Part shown: positions 34,790-43,245 of the stretch, in pieces | Numbering within the stretch: the first letter of the stretch is position 1 | Layout: each line of letters begins with the position of its first letter | Assembly (NCBI GenBank): GCA_024281315.1 | Contig: JAJSAE010000069.1 | Span: forward strand, 1-50,156 | Source of the DNA: an archaeon | GTDB taxonomy: Archaea > Thermoplasmatota > Thermoplasmata > JAJSAE01 | Length of the DNA: 50,156 nt | Direction: 5' to 3' | Notes under the pieces: model-generated | What the model was told of the DNA's origin: nothing | Databases searched by the model: none | What the model saw: only the letters and a program-made list of their open reading frames with translations | Program-made: the position numbers and the translations under genes

Positions 34790-36394
34790 ATGAACGAAGT
34801 ACAGGTCATCGAAGCGTTTGCAGCCATAGGAATCATCATACTTCTGGGTTTCCTCGGCTCTCTTCTGTTCTACAAAACAAAGATACCGGATATTGTCCTG
34901 CTCATACTTCTTGGAGTCATCATCGGGCCGCATGTTCTGGGTCTCGCCTCTCCGGATGTAATGCATGCCATCGAGGTATTTTCCCCGTTCTTCATGGCAA
35001 TCGCACTTGTCATAATCCTCTTTGACGGCGGTCTCAATCTGAACTACCAGAATGTTCTTGACAGCATCGGTAAGGCAACACTGTTCACGGTCCTGAATTT
35101 CGTGACCTTCGTATCTCTGGCAACAGTGGTGGCCTACTACTTCCTTGGGATAACAAACTGGACGATAGCCATGCTTCTGGGGGCCATTCTCGGAGGTACG
35201 AGCAGCGCCATAGTCATTCCTATAGTTTCCAAGATGAGCATCGGCGAGGATGCAAAAAACCTTCTCATACTCGAATCAGTCATTACCGATGTGCTCGTTA
35301 TCGTTACGGTGGTCTCTATGGTTCACATCATGCTGACAAACACCAGCGACATGACCGTTGCAAGTAGCAGTCTTGCCAATGCATTTCTGGTGGCCATGGT
35401 AGTCGGCTTCCTCTTCGGAATATTCTGGCTGAAGAGTCTCAAAATACTTAAAGGAAAGCCGTTTTCTTTTATGATTACGCTGGCCATACTTTTCATACTC
35501 TATGCTGTGGTGGAAGGGGCACTTCATAGCAGCGGTGCCATTGCGGCCCTCATATTCGGCCTTGTCCTTGGCAATAAGGACGAGTTCGCCCGCATTTTCA
35601 AGAAATCACCCGAGGATTTCGTGTTTGACGAGCATATAAAACAGTTTCACTCCGAGATGTCATTCATGGTCAAAACATTCTTCTTTGTCTACTTGGGCAT
35701 TATATTCAATCTGAACGTCCTGCTTTCATTTCCCATAATGATAGTCTCTTTAACCCTTTTTGCTGTTGTCGTGCTGGCACGGTTCCCCATTGCAAAAGCG
35801 GTAGGGCGTATTTCTCACATGACTCCGCGGGAAACAGAGGCAACATTCATAATGTTTCCCCGTGGACTCAGTGCTGCTGTCCTTGCCACCTATCCGTACA
35901 TGATGCTCAGAAGCGCTCCGGTCTGGGACACTCTGAGTGCACATACTCAGGATTTTCTCCAGAATGATGTGGTCAATGTGGTCTTCGTCGTACTCGTGCT
36001 TACTGCCGTGGCGGCATCGGTGGGTACCATAATCATCGAAAGAAAGGTTCCCGCAGACGAGAAGCGGAAGGAGGAGGAAACGGACATGGACCCGACCACT
36101 ATGTGGTATCAGACACATAACCCGAATATACGCAAGAGAAAGGTGGCCCGGAATAAAAAGGCCGAAAAAGCGCCTGGCGTTTCCGCCAAGGACATAAAAG
36201 AAGTAAATGCCAAGAAGGAGTACAAAAAGGCCGAAAAGATAAAGAAAACCCCTGCGACTCCCATCACGAAAAAGGCCGAAAAGGCGGAGCCGAAGAAAGG
36301 CGGAAAAGAGAGGGGGAAAAAACCGGAAACCCCAATAAAGAGCACAAAGAAATCTGAAAAGATGAAACCCGCCGCAAAAAAGAAAAAGGAGTAG
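34790..36394 (+). CDS. CPA1-like cation/proton antiporter with Lys-rich tail
   Basis: A 534-residue polytopic protein of the monovalent cation:proton antiporter superfamily, about 12 helices in residues 1-425. Features: LGVIIGPHVLGL, ALVIILFDGGLNL (helix 3), GAILGGTSSAIVIPIV, then LLILESVITDVLVIVTV, where CPA1 members usually carry Asn-Asp; here the pair reads Thr-Asp. FPRGLSAAVLATYP matches the conserved Arg-containing helix near the end of the core. The last 100 or so residues are cytoplasmic, Lys/Ala/Glu/Pro-rich and low-complexity. Start chosen at ATG 34790, three bases after GGAGGT; the open frame begins earlier but would cover the promoter TATA (GGATAAAATTAATAAG, 34747-34762). Presumed job is Na+ or K+ extrusion and pH balance. 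Confidence 0.85.
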   Translation: MNEVQVIEAFAAIGIIILLGFLGSLLFYKTKIPDIVLLILLGVIIGPHVLGLASPDVMHAIEVFSPFFMAIALVIILFDGGLNLNYQNVLDSIGKATLFTVLNFVTFVSLATVVAYYFLGITNWTIAMLLGAILGGTSSAIVIPIVSKMSIGEDAKNLLILESVITDVLVIVTVVSMVHIMLTNTSDMTVASSSLANAFLVAMVVGFLFGIFWLKSLKILKGKPFSFMITLAILFILYAVVEGALHSSGAIAALIFGLVLGNKDEFARIFKKSPEDFVFDEHIKQFHSEMSFMVKTFFFVYLGIIFNLNVLLSFPIMIVSLTLFAVVVLARFPIAKAVGRISHMTPRETEATFIMFPRGLSAAVLATYPYMMLRSAPVWDTLSAHTQDFLQNDVVNVVFVVLVLTAVAASVGTIIIERKVPADEKRKEEETDMDPTTMWYQTHNPNIRKRKVARNKKAEKAPGVSAKDIKEVNAKKEYKKAEKIKKTPATPITKKAEKAEPKKGGKERGKKPETPIKSTKKSEKMKPAAKKKKE

Positions 36395-36406
36395 ACGGTG
36401 AACAGC

Positions 36407-37636
36407 ATGGTTCTGGATGCATTGACTCAAATATTTATCATTTTTCTTGCCGCCAAGGTAATGAACGAAATATTCGTGCGAATTAATCAATCACCTGTAA
36501 TCGGTGAATTGCTGGTGGGCATTATACTCGGGCCATCCCTTTTGGGAATAATAGGACACTCGGAAGTCCTGGATGTTCTGGCCGAAATAGGCGCCATTGT
36601 CCTTCTCTTTATGGTCGGCCTTGAAACAAGCGTTGAAGACCTTAAGAAGGTAGGAAGGATTGCGATTCTTGTGGCAATACTCGGTGTTATCCTGCCGTTC
36701 GGCATGACATACCTGACTATTATTGTCCTTGGCTATCCGCAGATTGAAGCTCTCTTTGTCGGAGCGGCAATGGTAGCCACCAGTATCGGAATAACCGCCA
36801 GAGTTCTTGCGGATATGGGGCTTCTGGATACGAAAGAGGCAAAACTTATTCTCGGCGCTGCCATCGTGGACGACATTCTCGGAATGATAGTGCTTACCAT
36901 GGTCAGCGGAATGGCACAGGGAAGTTTCTCCATGTACAACACCGTCGTGATAATCATTGAGGCTGTCCTCTTCATCATTGCCATACTCTACTTCGGAAGA
37001 AAGATGCTCAGTCGCGCGACAGGGCGGCACGAAGTGGAGCAGTACCGTACAATAGAGGGAGATGTAACCCTGAAGTACAAGACAAAGGTGTACCGGCAGG
37101 ACAGTGTTGTGGACAGGCTCCGGCAGAAAGATGCGCCGTTCATCATAGTTCTGCTGGCATGTTTCGGCATATCCGCTCTCGCACAGCGTTTCGGTCTCGC
37201 TGCGATAATCGGTGCCTTCTTTGCCGGAATGCTCTTCACCGATACGAAGGGTAGTTACGACGTGGAAGAAAAAATGCACTCCGTTTATGTCCTTATGACT
37301 CCGTTTTTCTTTGTGGTCATGGGGGCTAAGGTGGACCTCGGAGGACTTGCATCCTTCGGCATAGCGGGTCTGCTGATTCTCCTCTCCGCCGTTGCAATCA
37401 TCTCGAAACTGCTCGGAGGCTATCTGGGTGCCCTGAAAATGGGGACTCAATCAGCTCTGATAGTGGGAGCGGGACTTGTTCCTCGCGGTGAGGTTGGAAT
37501 TATCGTGGCAGCCGTCGGTCTGAATCTCGGAACAATTGATTCGGAGATATACTCGGTGATAGTGATGGTCTCCATAATAACAACACTATACGCGCCGCCG
37601 CTGATAAGAACCGCATACGGAAAGAAAAGCGTATGA
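36407..37636 (+). CDS. CPA2-family cation/proton antiporter (NapA/KefB-like)
   Basis: A 409-residue membrane protein with about 12 helices, of the CPA2 group. It shows ELLVGIILGPSLLGII, LLFMVGLETSVEDLK, AAMVATSIGITARVLADMGLL, and AAIVDDILGMIVL with the Asp-Asp pair of the ion-binding site, which in electrogenic members such as NapA supports two protons per Na+. Near the end VPRGEVGIIVAAVGL carries the conserved Arg/Glu segment. No TrkA/RCK regulatory domain is attached. Start chosen at ATG 36407 because GGTGA ends five bases upstream; the GTG at 36398 belongs to that ribosome site. It sits 12 bases after the CPA1-like gene, so the two antiporters form one unit. Confidence 0.88.
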   Translation: MVLDALTQIFIIFLAAKVMNEIFVRINQSPVIGELLVGIILGPSLLGIIGHSEVLDVLAEIGAIVLLFMVGLETSVEDLKKVGRIAILVAILGVILPFGMTYLTIIVLGYPQIEALFVGAAMVATSIGITARVLADMGLLDTKEAKLILGAAIVDDILGMIVLTMVSGMAQGSFSMYNTVVIIIEAVLFIIAILYFGRKMLSRATGRHEVEQYRTIEGDVTLKYKTKVYRQDSVVDRLRQKDAPFIIVLLACFGISALAQRFGLAAIIGAFFAGMLFTDTKGSYDVEEKMHSVYVLMTPFFFVVMGAKVDLGGLASFGIAGLLILLSAVAIISKLLGGYLGALKMGTQSALIVGAGLVPRGEVGIIVAAVGLNLGTIDSEIYSVIVMVSIITTLYAPPLIRTAYGKKSV

Positions 37637-37653
37637 TAAAGCTCTGCGCTCCG

Positions 37654-38382
37654 TCATTCCATCATTATTTCAAGAAAGCGCTCCAGATGCAGGGCAAGAG
37701 ACGGGTCATCGGTATATCCGCAGGCACTCAGGTCCGGTGCGGCCAGAAGGGCCACCTTTCCGTCGGCAACCACATCTGTTGCGATGAGACCTTTTCTTCT
37801 TACCACCTTTGTGTTCGGAGGAGTTTTAAGCATGGGGGCCGTTATAACCACCACTTCCACACCGCGTTTCAGAGCATTCGAGAGATTTTTCCTCAATTTT
37901 TTTCTTATTTGGCTTATAGCTGGCGTGGAGATTATAACTCTCACCTCGGCCATATCCATTACCTCTGCCAGTTTTTCCATGACACTGTCTTCTCCCATAA
38001 GAGTATAGACGAGCTGCGGCACACCCCTGAATTCCACGATGTCTCTGAGAAAGGCAATACGGTCGAATACGCTCTCTATCTCTCTGACAAAGTCTGCCGA
38101 GAGTTTTTCCGGGGGTTCCGCCGTATACATGATAGGTCTGCTCTCCGTACTCCTCACGAAACTTCTGTCTTTCAGCGACTCCAATACCTTGTAAGCGGAA
38201 GTTCTAGGTATCTTTGCGGTTCTGGCTATATTGTCAGCACTCCCCTTTTTAATGACAACCAGAGCAATATATGCTCTTGCCTCATAGGATGACAGCCCGA
38301 GTTTTTCCAGCCCGTTTATCAGCGAGAGGAACTCCTTCATCACATCCTTCCCTTCCATATCTGGAAAATTTTCCATATCCAT
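37654..38382 (-). CDS. TrmB-family transcriptional regulator
   Basis: A 242-residue TrmB-like regulator. The N-terminal winged helix is typical: GLSSYEARAYIALVVIKKGSADNIA (part shown), then IPRTSAYKVLESLKDRSFV as recognition helix and wing. Residues about 110-240 form the PLD-like regulatory domain found in TrmB proteins (VRVIISTPAISQIRKKL, GVEVVVITAPML, GLIATDVVADGKVALLAAPD). No sugar-binding C-terminal extension is present. It is divergent from tes, 73 bases apart, so it could control tes or itself; it is also convergent with the CPA2 antiporter. The start has GTGATAG immediately upstream. Confidence 0.88.
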   Translation of the reverse strand: MDMENFPDMEGKDVMKEFLSLINGLEKLGLSSYEARAYIALVVIKKGSADNIARTAKIPRTSAYKVLESLKDRSFVRSTESRPIMYTAEPPEKLSADFVREIESVFDRIAFLRDIVEFRGVPQLVYTLMGEDSVMEKLAEVMDMAEVRVIISTPAISQIRKKLRKNLSNALKRGVEVVVITAPMLKTPPNTKVVRRKGLIATDVVADGKVALLAAPDLSACGYTDDPSLALHLERFLEIMME

Positions 38383-38413
38383 TCTATCACTTTGTCGCAG
38401 AAACGGCTACAAA

Positions 38414-38422
38414 ACATTTAAG
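38414..38422 (+). promoter_or_regulatory. Promoter of the tes lipid operon
   Basis: ACATTTAAG, about 40 bases before ATG 38456, is the best TATA candidate. GGTGAA stands four bases before the start. The 73-base gap also serves the divergent TrmB-like regulator, so its operator is probably here. Confidence 0.45.
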
Positions 38423-38455
38423 TCTTTCCCTTGGTATTCCCTCATAGGTGAAATT

Positions 38456-40120
38456 ATGTCGATGGTAATAAAACCAACGATACTCAAGAAGGGGCTACCA
38501 AAGGAGACAAAATCTCTCTGCCCCGAGTGTAAAAAGGTAATTCCTGCGCTCATGTACGAGGAGAACGGAAAGGTGATGTACAAGAAAACATGCCCGGAGC
38601 ACGGGGAGTTTGTGGATATATATTTCGGTGATGTGAAAGCATATCTCAGAATGGAGAAGTGGGCCGTTGACGGCGTGGGCGTGGAAGATCCAGTTGCCGA
38701 GATAGTGGACGGCTTTCCACCGGCTTGCGACGGCTGCCCCTCTCACTTCAGTCATACCTCCCTTGCTAACATAGACCTTACAAACAGATGTAATCTGACA
38801 TGCCCGATATGCTTTGCCAATGCGAATGCGGCCGGTTTTGTCTATGAACCGGACCTCGAAACACTGCGACGGATGATGGTAGACCTGAGGAGCGAAAGAC
38901 CGGTTCCCACCGTGGCGGTTCAGTTCGCCGGCGGAGAGCCCACGGTATATCCGCAATTTATGGAGGCAATAAGCCTTGCCAGAGAACTGGGATTTGCACA
39001 GATACAGGTGGCGACAAACGGCATAAGACTCGCTCACGACCCGAACTTTGCGCAGGAGATGGTGAATCACGGAATGCATACCATTTATCTCCAGTTCGAC
39101 GGTTTCAAGGAGCAGACATATATGACCGCCAGAAACAGGCCGCAATTTCTGAAAGAGAAGCTGTTAGCAATAGAGAACTGCAGGAATGTTAGGCCGAAAC
39201 CGCTCTCCGTTGTTCTGGTGCCGGTGGTGGTAAGAGGCGTGAATGACGACGAAATAGGAAATATTGTTAAATTTGCGCTTGATAACCTTGACACCATAAG
39301 ATCTGTCAATTTCCAGCCCGTCTCCTTTGCAGGCAGGATAAGCCAGAAAGAGAGGATTAACGGGAGATATACCACCGGCGACCTCATAAGGGACCTGAGC
39401 GAACAAACAGATTTCTTCAACGGGCCGGAGGACTTCTTCCCGATTCCGGCCGGTGCTATTCTCTCCGAGATGATTTCACAGATAACGAACGAGCCGAAAC
39501 TCGCCTTCACCACGCACCCAGCCTGCGGCTCTGCAGCCTACCTGTTCAGGGACAAGTCCACGGGAAAGATCATCTCCATATCCAGATTTCTGGATGCCGA
39601 CGGAGTTCTCGACGAGGCCTACAACCTTGTCATGAGCGGAGAACTGGAGAAGATGGGCAAGGTGAGGGGAGGGCTAAAGGCCTATAACCTGCTTAAGCGG
39701 CACATAGACAGGGAGAAGGTTCCCGAGGGTCTGGACATTCTGAGAACACTAAAGGACATATTCGTGCAGGGTAACAAGGCCGCCGTGGGCAAGCTGCAGT
39801 GGGAATCTCTTTTCATAGGCTCAATGCACTTTCAGGACCTATACAACTATGATATCGACAGGACAAAGAGATGCGTGATACATTACACTACACCAGACCA
39901 CAGAATCATACCCTTCTGCTCATATAACACGGGACCCGAGTACAGAACCGAGGTGGAGAAGAAGTTCGGCATAAGCAAGGAGGCTTGGCATAAGAATAAT
40001 CCAAACGGTCACATGATGGGCTTTGACCTCTATCCGGAAGGCGGGGAAATGCCCGCTAATATGAAGTTTCCTGAGAAGACAGAGGAGATATACAGAAAGC
40101 ACAGCATCCCTCTCGAGTAA
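38456..40120 (+). CDS. tes: Radical SAM tetraether lipid synthase Tes
   Basis: A 554-residue radical SAM enzyme that matches the Tes family (MJ0619, MA_1486), which joins the phytanyl chain ends of two archaeal diether lipids to make tetraethers. The N-terminal metal knuckle has CPEC (22-25) and CPEHG (46-50), a CDGC pair follows (91-94), and the radical SAM cluster motif CNLTCPIC is at 112-119. AVQFAGGEPTVYP is the SAM-binding GGE motif. Further cysteines for auxiliary clusters are at about 357 (HPACGS), 473 (RCVIHY) and 488 (FCSYN), as expected for a family with several Fe-S centres. The gene order tes-ferredoxin-geranylgeranyl reductase is the one I know from Methanosarcina acetivorans, which supports the call. 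Confidence 0.88.
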   Translation: MSMVIKPTILKKGLPKETKSLCPECKKVIPALMYEENGKVMYKKTCPEHGEFVDIYFGDVKAYLRMEKWAVDGVGVEDPVAEIVDGFPPACDGCPSHFSHTSLANIDLTNRCNLTCPICFANANAAGFVYEPDLETLRRMMVDLRSERPVPTVAVQFAGGEPTVYPQFMEAISLARELGFAQIQVATNGIRLAHDPNFAQEMVNHGMHTIYLQFDGFKEQTYMTARNRPQFLKEKLLAIENCRNVRPKPLSVVLVPVVVRGVNDDEIGNIVKFALDNLDTIRSVNFQPVSFAGRISQKERINGRYTTGDLIRDLSEQTDFFNGPEDFFPIPAGAILSEMISQITNEPKLAFTTHPACGSAAYLFRDKSTGKIISISRFLDADGVLDEAYNLVMSGELEKMGKVRGGLKAYNLLKRHIDREKVPEGLDILRTLKDIFVQGNKAAVGKLQWESLFIGSMHFQDLYNYDIDRTKRCVIHYTTPDHRIIPFCSYNTGPEYRTEVEKKFGISKEAWHKNNPNGHMMGFDLYPEGGEMPANMKFPEKTEEIYRKHSIPLE

Positions 40121-40159
40121 AACCTTTAAATCCAAACCCATTCCATTTACGGTGATAGA

Positions 40160-40333
40160 ATGATCAGGATAGATGTTTCGAAGTGTATGCACTGCGGGGC
40201 CTGTGTGGGCACATGCCCGGTAAACGCCATGTTCCTGAATGATGCCGCTCTTGAGGTCTATGACAATTGCATAGACTGCGGTCTCTGTGTGAAGGTGTGT
40301 CCCGTTGCGGCTCTGACAATGATTAAAAAATAG
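40160..40333 (+). CDS. Two-cluster 4Fe-4S ferredoxin, 57 residues
   Basis: A very small ferredoxin with two full 4Fe-4S motifs: CMHCGACVGTCP near the N terminus and CIDCGLCVKVCP near the C terminus, with no other domain. GGTGATAGA directly precedes ATG 40160, and CCTTTAAATCC just upstream may give it a promoter of its own besides read-through from tes. It stops nine bases before the geranylgeranyl reductase start. In M. acetivorans the matching ferredoxin is needed for full double-bond reduction by the neighbouring reductase, so it is likely the electron donor here, and may also serve Tes. Confidence 0.95.
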   Translation: MIRIDVSKCMHCGACVGTCPVNAMFLNDAALEVYDNCIDCGLCVKVCPVAALTMIKK

Positions 40334-40342
40334 GTGGTAAAA

Positions 40343-41533
40343 ATGGAGGAGTTTGATGTTGTTGTTGTAGGTGCGGGGCCTGCCGGGAGCATAACCGCCA
40401 AGTATGCGGCCATGGGCGGGGCAACCGTATTAATGCTGGAGAAGCGACAGGAAGTGGGCTCTCCGGTAAGATGCGGAGAGGGTATTGCGCGGAAATGGAT
40501 AGATGAGGTGGGCATTAGACTGGATAAAAGATGGATCGCTCACGAGGTAAAAGGCGCAAAGCTTGTTTCCCCCGACGGCACGGAGTTTCGCATAGACGAA
40601 GAGCACGCGGGCAGCGAGGTTGGGACCATAATTGAGAGAGACATCTTCGATAAGGCCCTTGCGGAGGATGCGGTTAAAGCTGGAGCCGAATTACGCCTCA
40701 AAAGCGCCGTGCGCAGCCTGACTTTCGAAGAATCCGGGAAAGTGAATGGAGTAAAGGTGGAGTCGTTGGAAGGGACCTATGAGGTAAAAGCAGGAGCAGT
40801 GGTAGGTGTCGATGGTTTCGAGTCACAGATTGGGCGCTGGGGAGGCATCAACACCAGCATCAAGCCCAATGATATAACCTCGGCGATTCAGTACAGGATG
40901 GTGGATATCGAACCGGACCCGGACTATGCCGAATTCTTCCTCGGAACCACATGGGCCCCAGGCGGATATGTCTGGATATTTCCCAAGAGCGAGACATCCG
41001 CAAATGTGGGTGTGGGGATCCTTCTCTCCAATGTGAATGAGCCGGGGGATGCCAGAAAATATCTTAATAAATTCATAGAAAACAGACCATATCTCAAGAA
41101 GGGAAAGGTGATAGAGATTGTGTCCGGAGGGGTTCCTGTTTCCGCACCTCTCGATGAAACCGTGAAAGACGGGCTTCTTCTTGTGGGAGATGCTGCGAGG
41201 CAGACCAATCCTCTGACTCGCGGCGGTATCGCCAACGGCTGTATTGCCGGAAAGATTGCCGGCGAGACCCTCTCGGAGGCTGTGAAAGAAGGTGATTTCT
41301 CCAGTTCGTTCCTGATGAGGTATGAAAACGGATGGAGGGAACGGCTTGAGGAGGAACTCTACCGGGATTGGATGGCCAAGGAGAAGCTGATAGGCCTGAA
41401 CGACGATACTCTGAACAAGATGATAAGCGTGCTCTCCGAATCTGACATAGACGAACTGTCAGTCTACAGGATACTGGAGGAAATAAGGAAGAGGTACCCG
41501 GAACTCGTCAGGGAAATAGAGGATCTTCTTTGA
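40343..41533 (+). CDS. Digeranylgeranylglycerophospholipid (geranylgeranyl) reductase
   Basis: A 396-residue FAD-dependent reductase of the geranylgeranyl reductase family, which saturates the isoprenoid chains of archaeal membrane lipids. The N-terminal FAD-binding motif is VVVVGAGPAGS (6-16), followed by LEKRQEVGSPVRCGEGI with the Cys conserved in this family; the central FAD contact is LLVGDAARQTNPLTRGGIANG (core GDAARQ). Length is typical. ATG 40343 is preferred to GTG 40334 because the latter is part of the GGTGG ribosome site. It completes the tes-ferredoxin-reductase unit, so reduction and tetraether joining are encoded together. Confidence 0.93.
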   Translation: MEEFDVVVVGAGPAGSITAKYAAMGGATVLMLEKRQEVGSPVRCGEGIARKWIDEVGIRLDKRWIAHEVKGAKLVSPDGTEFRIDEEHAGSEVGTIIERDIFDKALAEDAVKAGAELRLKSAVRSLTFEESGKVNGVKVESLEGTYEVKAGAVVGVDGFESQIGRWGGINTSIKPNDITSAIQYRMVDIEPDPDYAEFFLGTTWAPGGYVWIFPKSETSANVGVGILLSNVNEPGDARKYLNKFIENRPYLKKGKVIEIVSGGVPVSAPLDETVKDGLLLVGDAARQTNPLTRGGIANGCIAGKIAGETLSEAVKEGDFSSSFLMRYENGWRERLEEELYRDWMAKEKLIGLNDDTLNKMISVLSESDIDELSVYRILEEIRKRYPELVREIEDLL

Positions 41534-41544
41534 GAGGCAATAGA

Positions 41545-41558
41545 AACATTTATCAAAT
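41545..41558 (+). promoter_or_regulatory. TATA box for the coiled-coil/zinc-ribbon gene
   Basis: AACATTTATCAAAT lies just after the reductase stop. The implied transcript start near 41580 falls before ATG 41593 and after the earlier TTG 41530, which fixes the start of the next gene. Confidence 0.5.
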
Positions 41559-41592
41559 AGGAAATAATACGGCATGGAGAAAGGGGAATTTC

Positions 41593-43206
41593 ATGGAAGA
41601 CGCCGAAGAGAAACTCAGCAGCATGACGGTAGCCGAATTAAAAGAACTGGCCAGAGAGAAGGGGATATCTCTTAAGGGAATTAAGAAAAAAAGGGAGATA
41701 ACGGCCGCAATATTGGAATCCACCAGTTCCAGCGAACTGTTCAATCAACAGTCTGCAGCGGAAAGGATGACAGAGGACCTTGATGATGTGGAAGAGAGCA
41801 TCAACGAAATAATGGCCGACACTCAGGAAGCAATCGCTATCGTGGAGAGCGACCGGCTGGTGGACGAGGAGAAAATCTCCGAAAAACTCGAGGATGCGCG
41901 CAACAGTATGCTTGATTTCAATACCCTCCTTCAATACCTCGAAACCCTTCCCAAGACATTTGACAAGAAGGATTATGCCCTTGCTCTTTATCAGGTGATG
42001 GCGGCGGAGCGCATTTCGGAGCGGGTATTCTCAGGCTGGTATTCGTGGACGGTAGCATGGATTATAAGTGCGTCGGAGAAAATGATTGAAGAACTGGAGA
42101 GTACGGGTTACGATATGAAGGAACAGAGACATCTTATGAAGATTGCCAAAAGGGCCTTCGGAGATGGTTTGCAGGAGTCAATGAGAGAGAGTGCTTTGGC
42201 CCTTCAGAAGTCGGTCAGTGCGGCCTTTGAAGGTAGAATGTCGGATGTGGACGAGCGTTTGACTATGTTGGAAGGCGAAATTGCAAAGATAAGCGAAATC
42301 GGTGCAAATATCTCTGATGCGAGCCAGCTTCTCGTATCTGCCAGAAACATGCTTCTTAAATACGACCATCTGGGGGCCGAAAAAAGAATTTTTGAGGCGG
42401 AGAGCAGCATAGAGATGGCAAAAACAGAGCGCATACAGCAGATAAACGACTACTTTCCCCGGGTGGAATCTTTGATAGAGGATGGGAGAAGCCTCGGTGC
42501 GGATATGTCTGAAGCCGAGCATCTTCTGAAACTGGCACGGGAATCATTCTCAAGAGAGGATTATCTGATGACCAGCGAACTACTCGGCAAGGCCGAGGCC
42601 GGTGCGCTTGAGGGGCAGGAGGAGCAGATAAAGAAGGCAATGAACCTTCGCAGGACCCAGATTGCCAAGGCCACGGAGATAATAAACTACAACGAACCGT
42701 TTGTCAGGGAAGCAGTGGCATACGGGCTGGATATAGGACAATCCTCGGAATCTATCCGACAGGCAAAGACGGCACTTTCGAGAGATGATTATGTGGAGGG
42801 ACTGAGGCTGGCCAACGAGCTGAAAAGATTTGTAGCAGGACTGAAACCCGAAATAATGGAGATTAGAGCTAGAAGGGGCATAACGGTCCCTGAAAAAGGC
42901 ATTTGCAGCAAATGCGGCTCGGACAAGCTCGCTTTTTCCGACAATGGAACCGGCGTTTGCGAGGCCTGTGGATATGGTTTTATATGGCTTCGCCTTCAAC
43001 CGATCGCTCGTGCTCCGGCACCACCGCAGTCAGCACCTTCTTCGAGCACAGTTCCTGCAGGAAATACGGCCATGAATACCTGCCCACAGTGCGGCACCAC
43101 ACTGAATTTTGTGGAAGGCGTCGGTATGGTTTGCCCTAACTGCGGCTTCACCCGAGCGGTAACCGTAAAAAAGAAAGCGGCAAAGAAGAGAAGCATTTTC
43201 CACTGA
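41593..43206 (+). CDS. SAP-like, coiled-coil, double zinc-ribbon protein
   Basis: A 537-residue protein of unknown function. Residues 8-50 resemble a SAP or Rho-N helix-extension-helix (MTVAELKELAREKGISLKGI), a nucleic-acid-binding fold. About residues 60-420 are highly charged and helical, with repeats of the form LLxxARxxxxxxDYxxAxxL (AERISERVF, AEHLLKLARESFSREDYLM, LRLANELKRF), resembling a long bundle or TPR-like scaffold. Two zinc ribbons close the protein: CSKC/CEAC, then after a Pro/Ser linker CPQC/CPNC, with a basic tail. No membrane segment. It may be a scaffold that links DNA or RNA to other proteins, but this is inference. Start ATG 41593 follows AAGGGGA and the TATA box above. Confidence 0.8.
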   Translation: MEDAEEKLSSMTVAELKELAREKGISLKGIKKKREITAAILESTSSSELFNQQSAAERMTEDLDDVEESINEIMADTQEAIAIVESDRLVDEEKISEKLEDARNSMLDFNTLLQYLETLPKTFDKKDYALALYQVMAAERISERVFSGWYSWTVAWIISASEKMIEELESTGYDMKEQRHLMKIAKRAFGDGLQESMRESALALQKSVSAAFEGRMSDVDERLTMLEGEIAKISEIGANISDASQLLVSARNMLLKYDHLGAEKRIFEAESSIEMAKTERIQQINDYFPRVESLIEDGRSLGADMSEAEHLLKLARESFSREDYLMTSELLGKAEAGALEGQEEQIKKAMNLRRTQIAKATEIINYNEPFVREAVAYGLDIGQSSESIRQAKTALSRDDYVEGLRLANELKRFVAGLKPEIMEIRARRGITVPEKGICSKCGSDKLAFSDNGTGVCEACGYGFIWLRLQPIARAPAPPQSAPSSSTVPAGNTAMNTCPQCGTTLNFVEGVGMVCPNCGFTRAVTVKKKAAKKRSIFH

Positions 43207-43245
43207 TTCCAAAAGCCTTTTTTAGAGCGGCACATATCACCCTCT

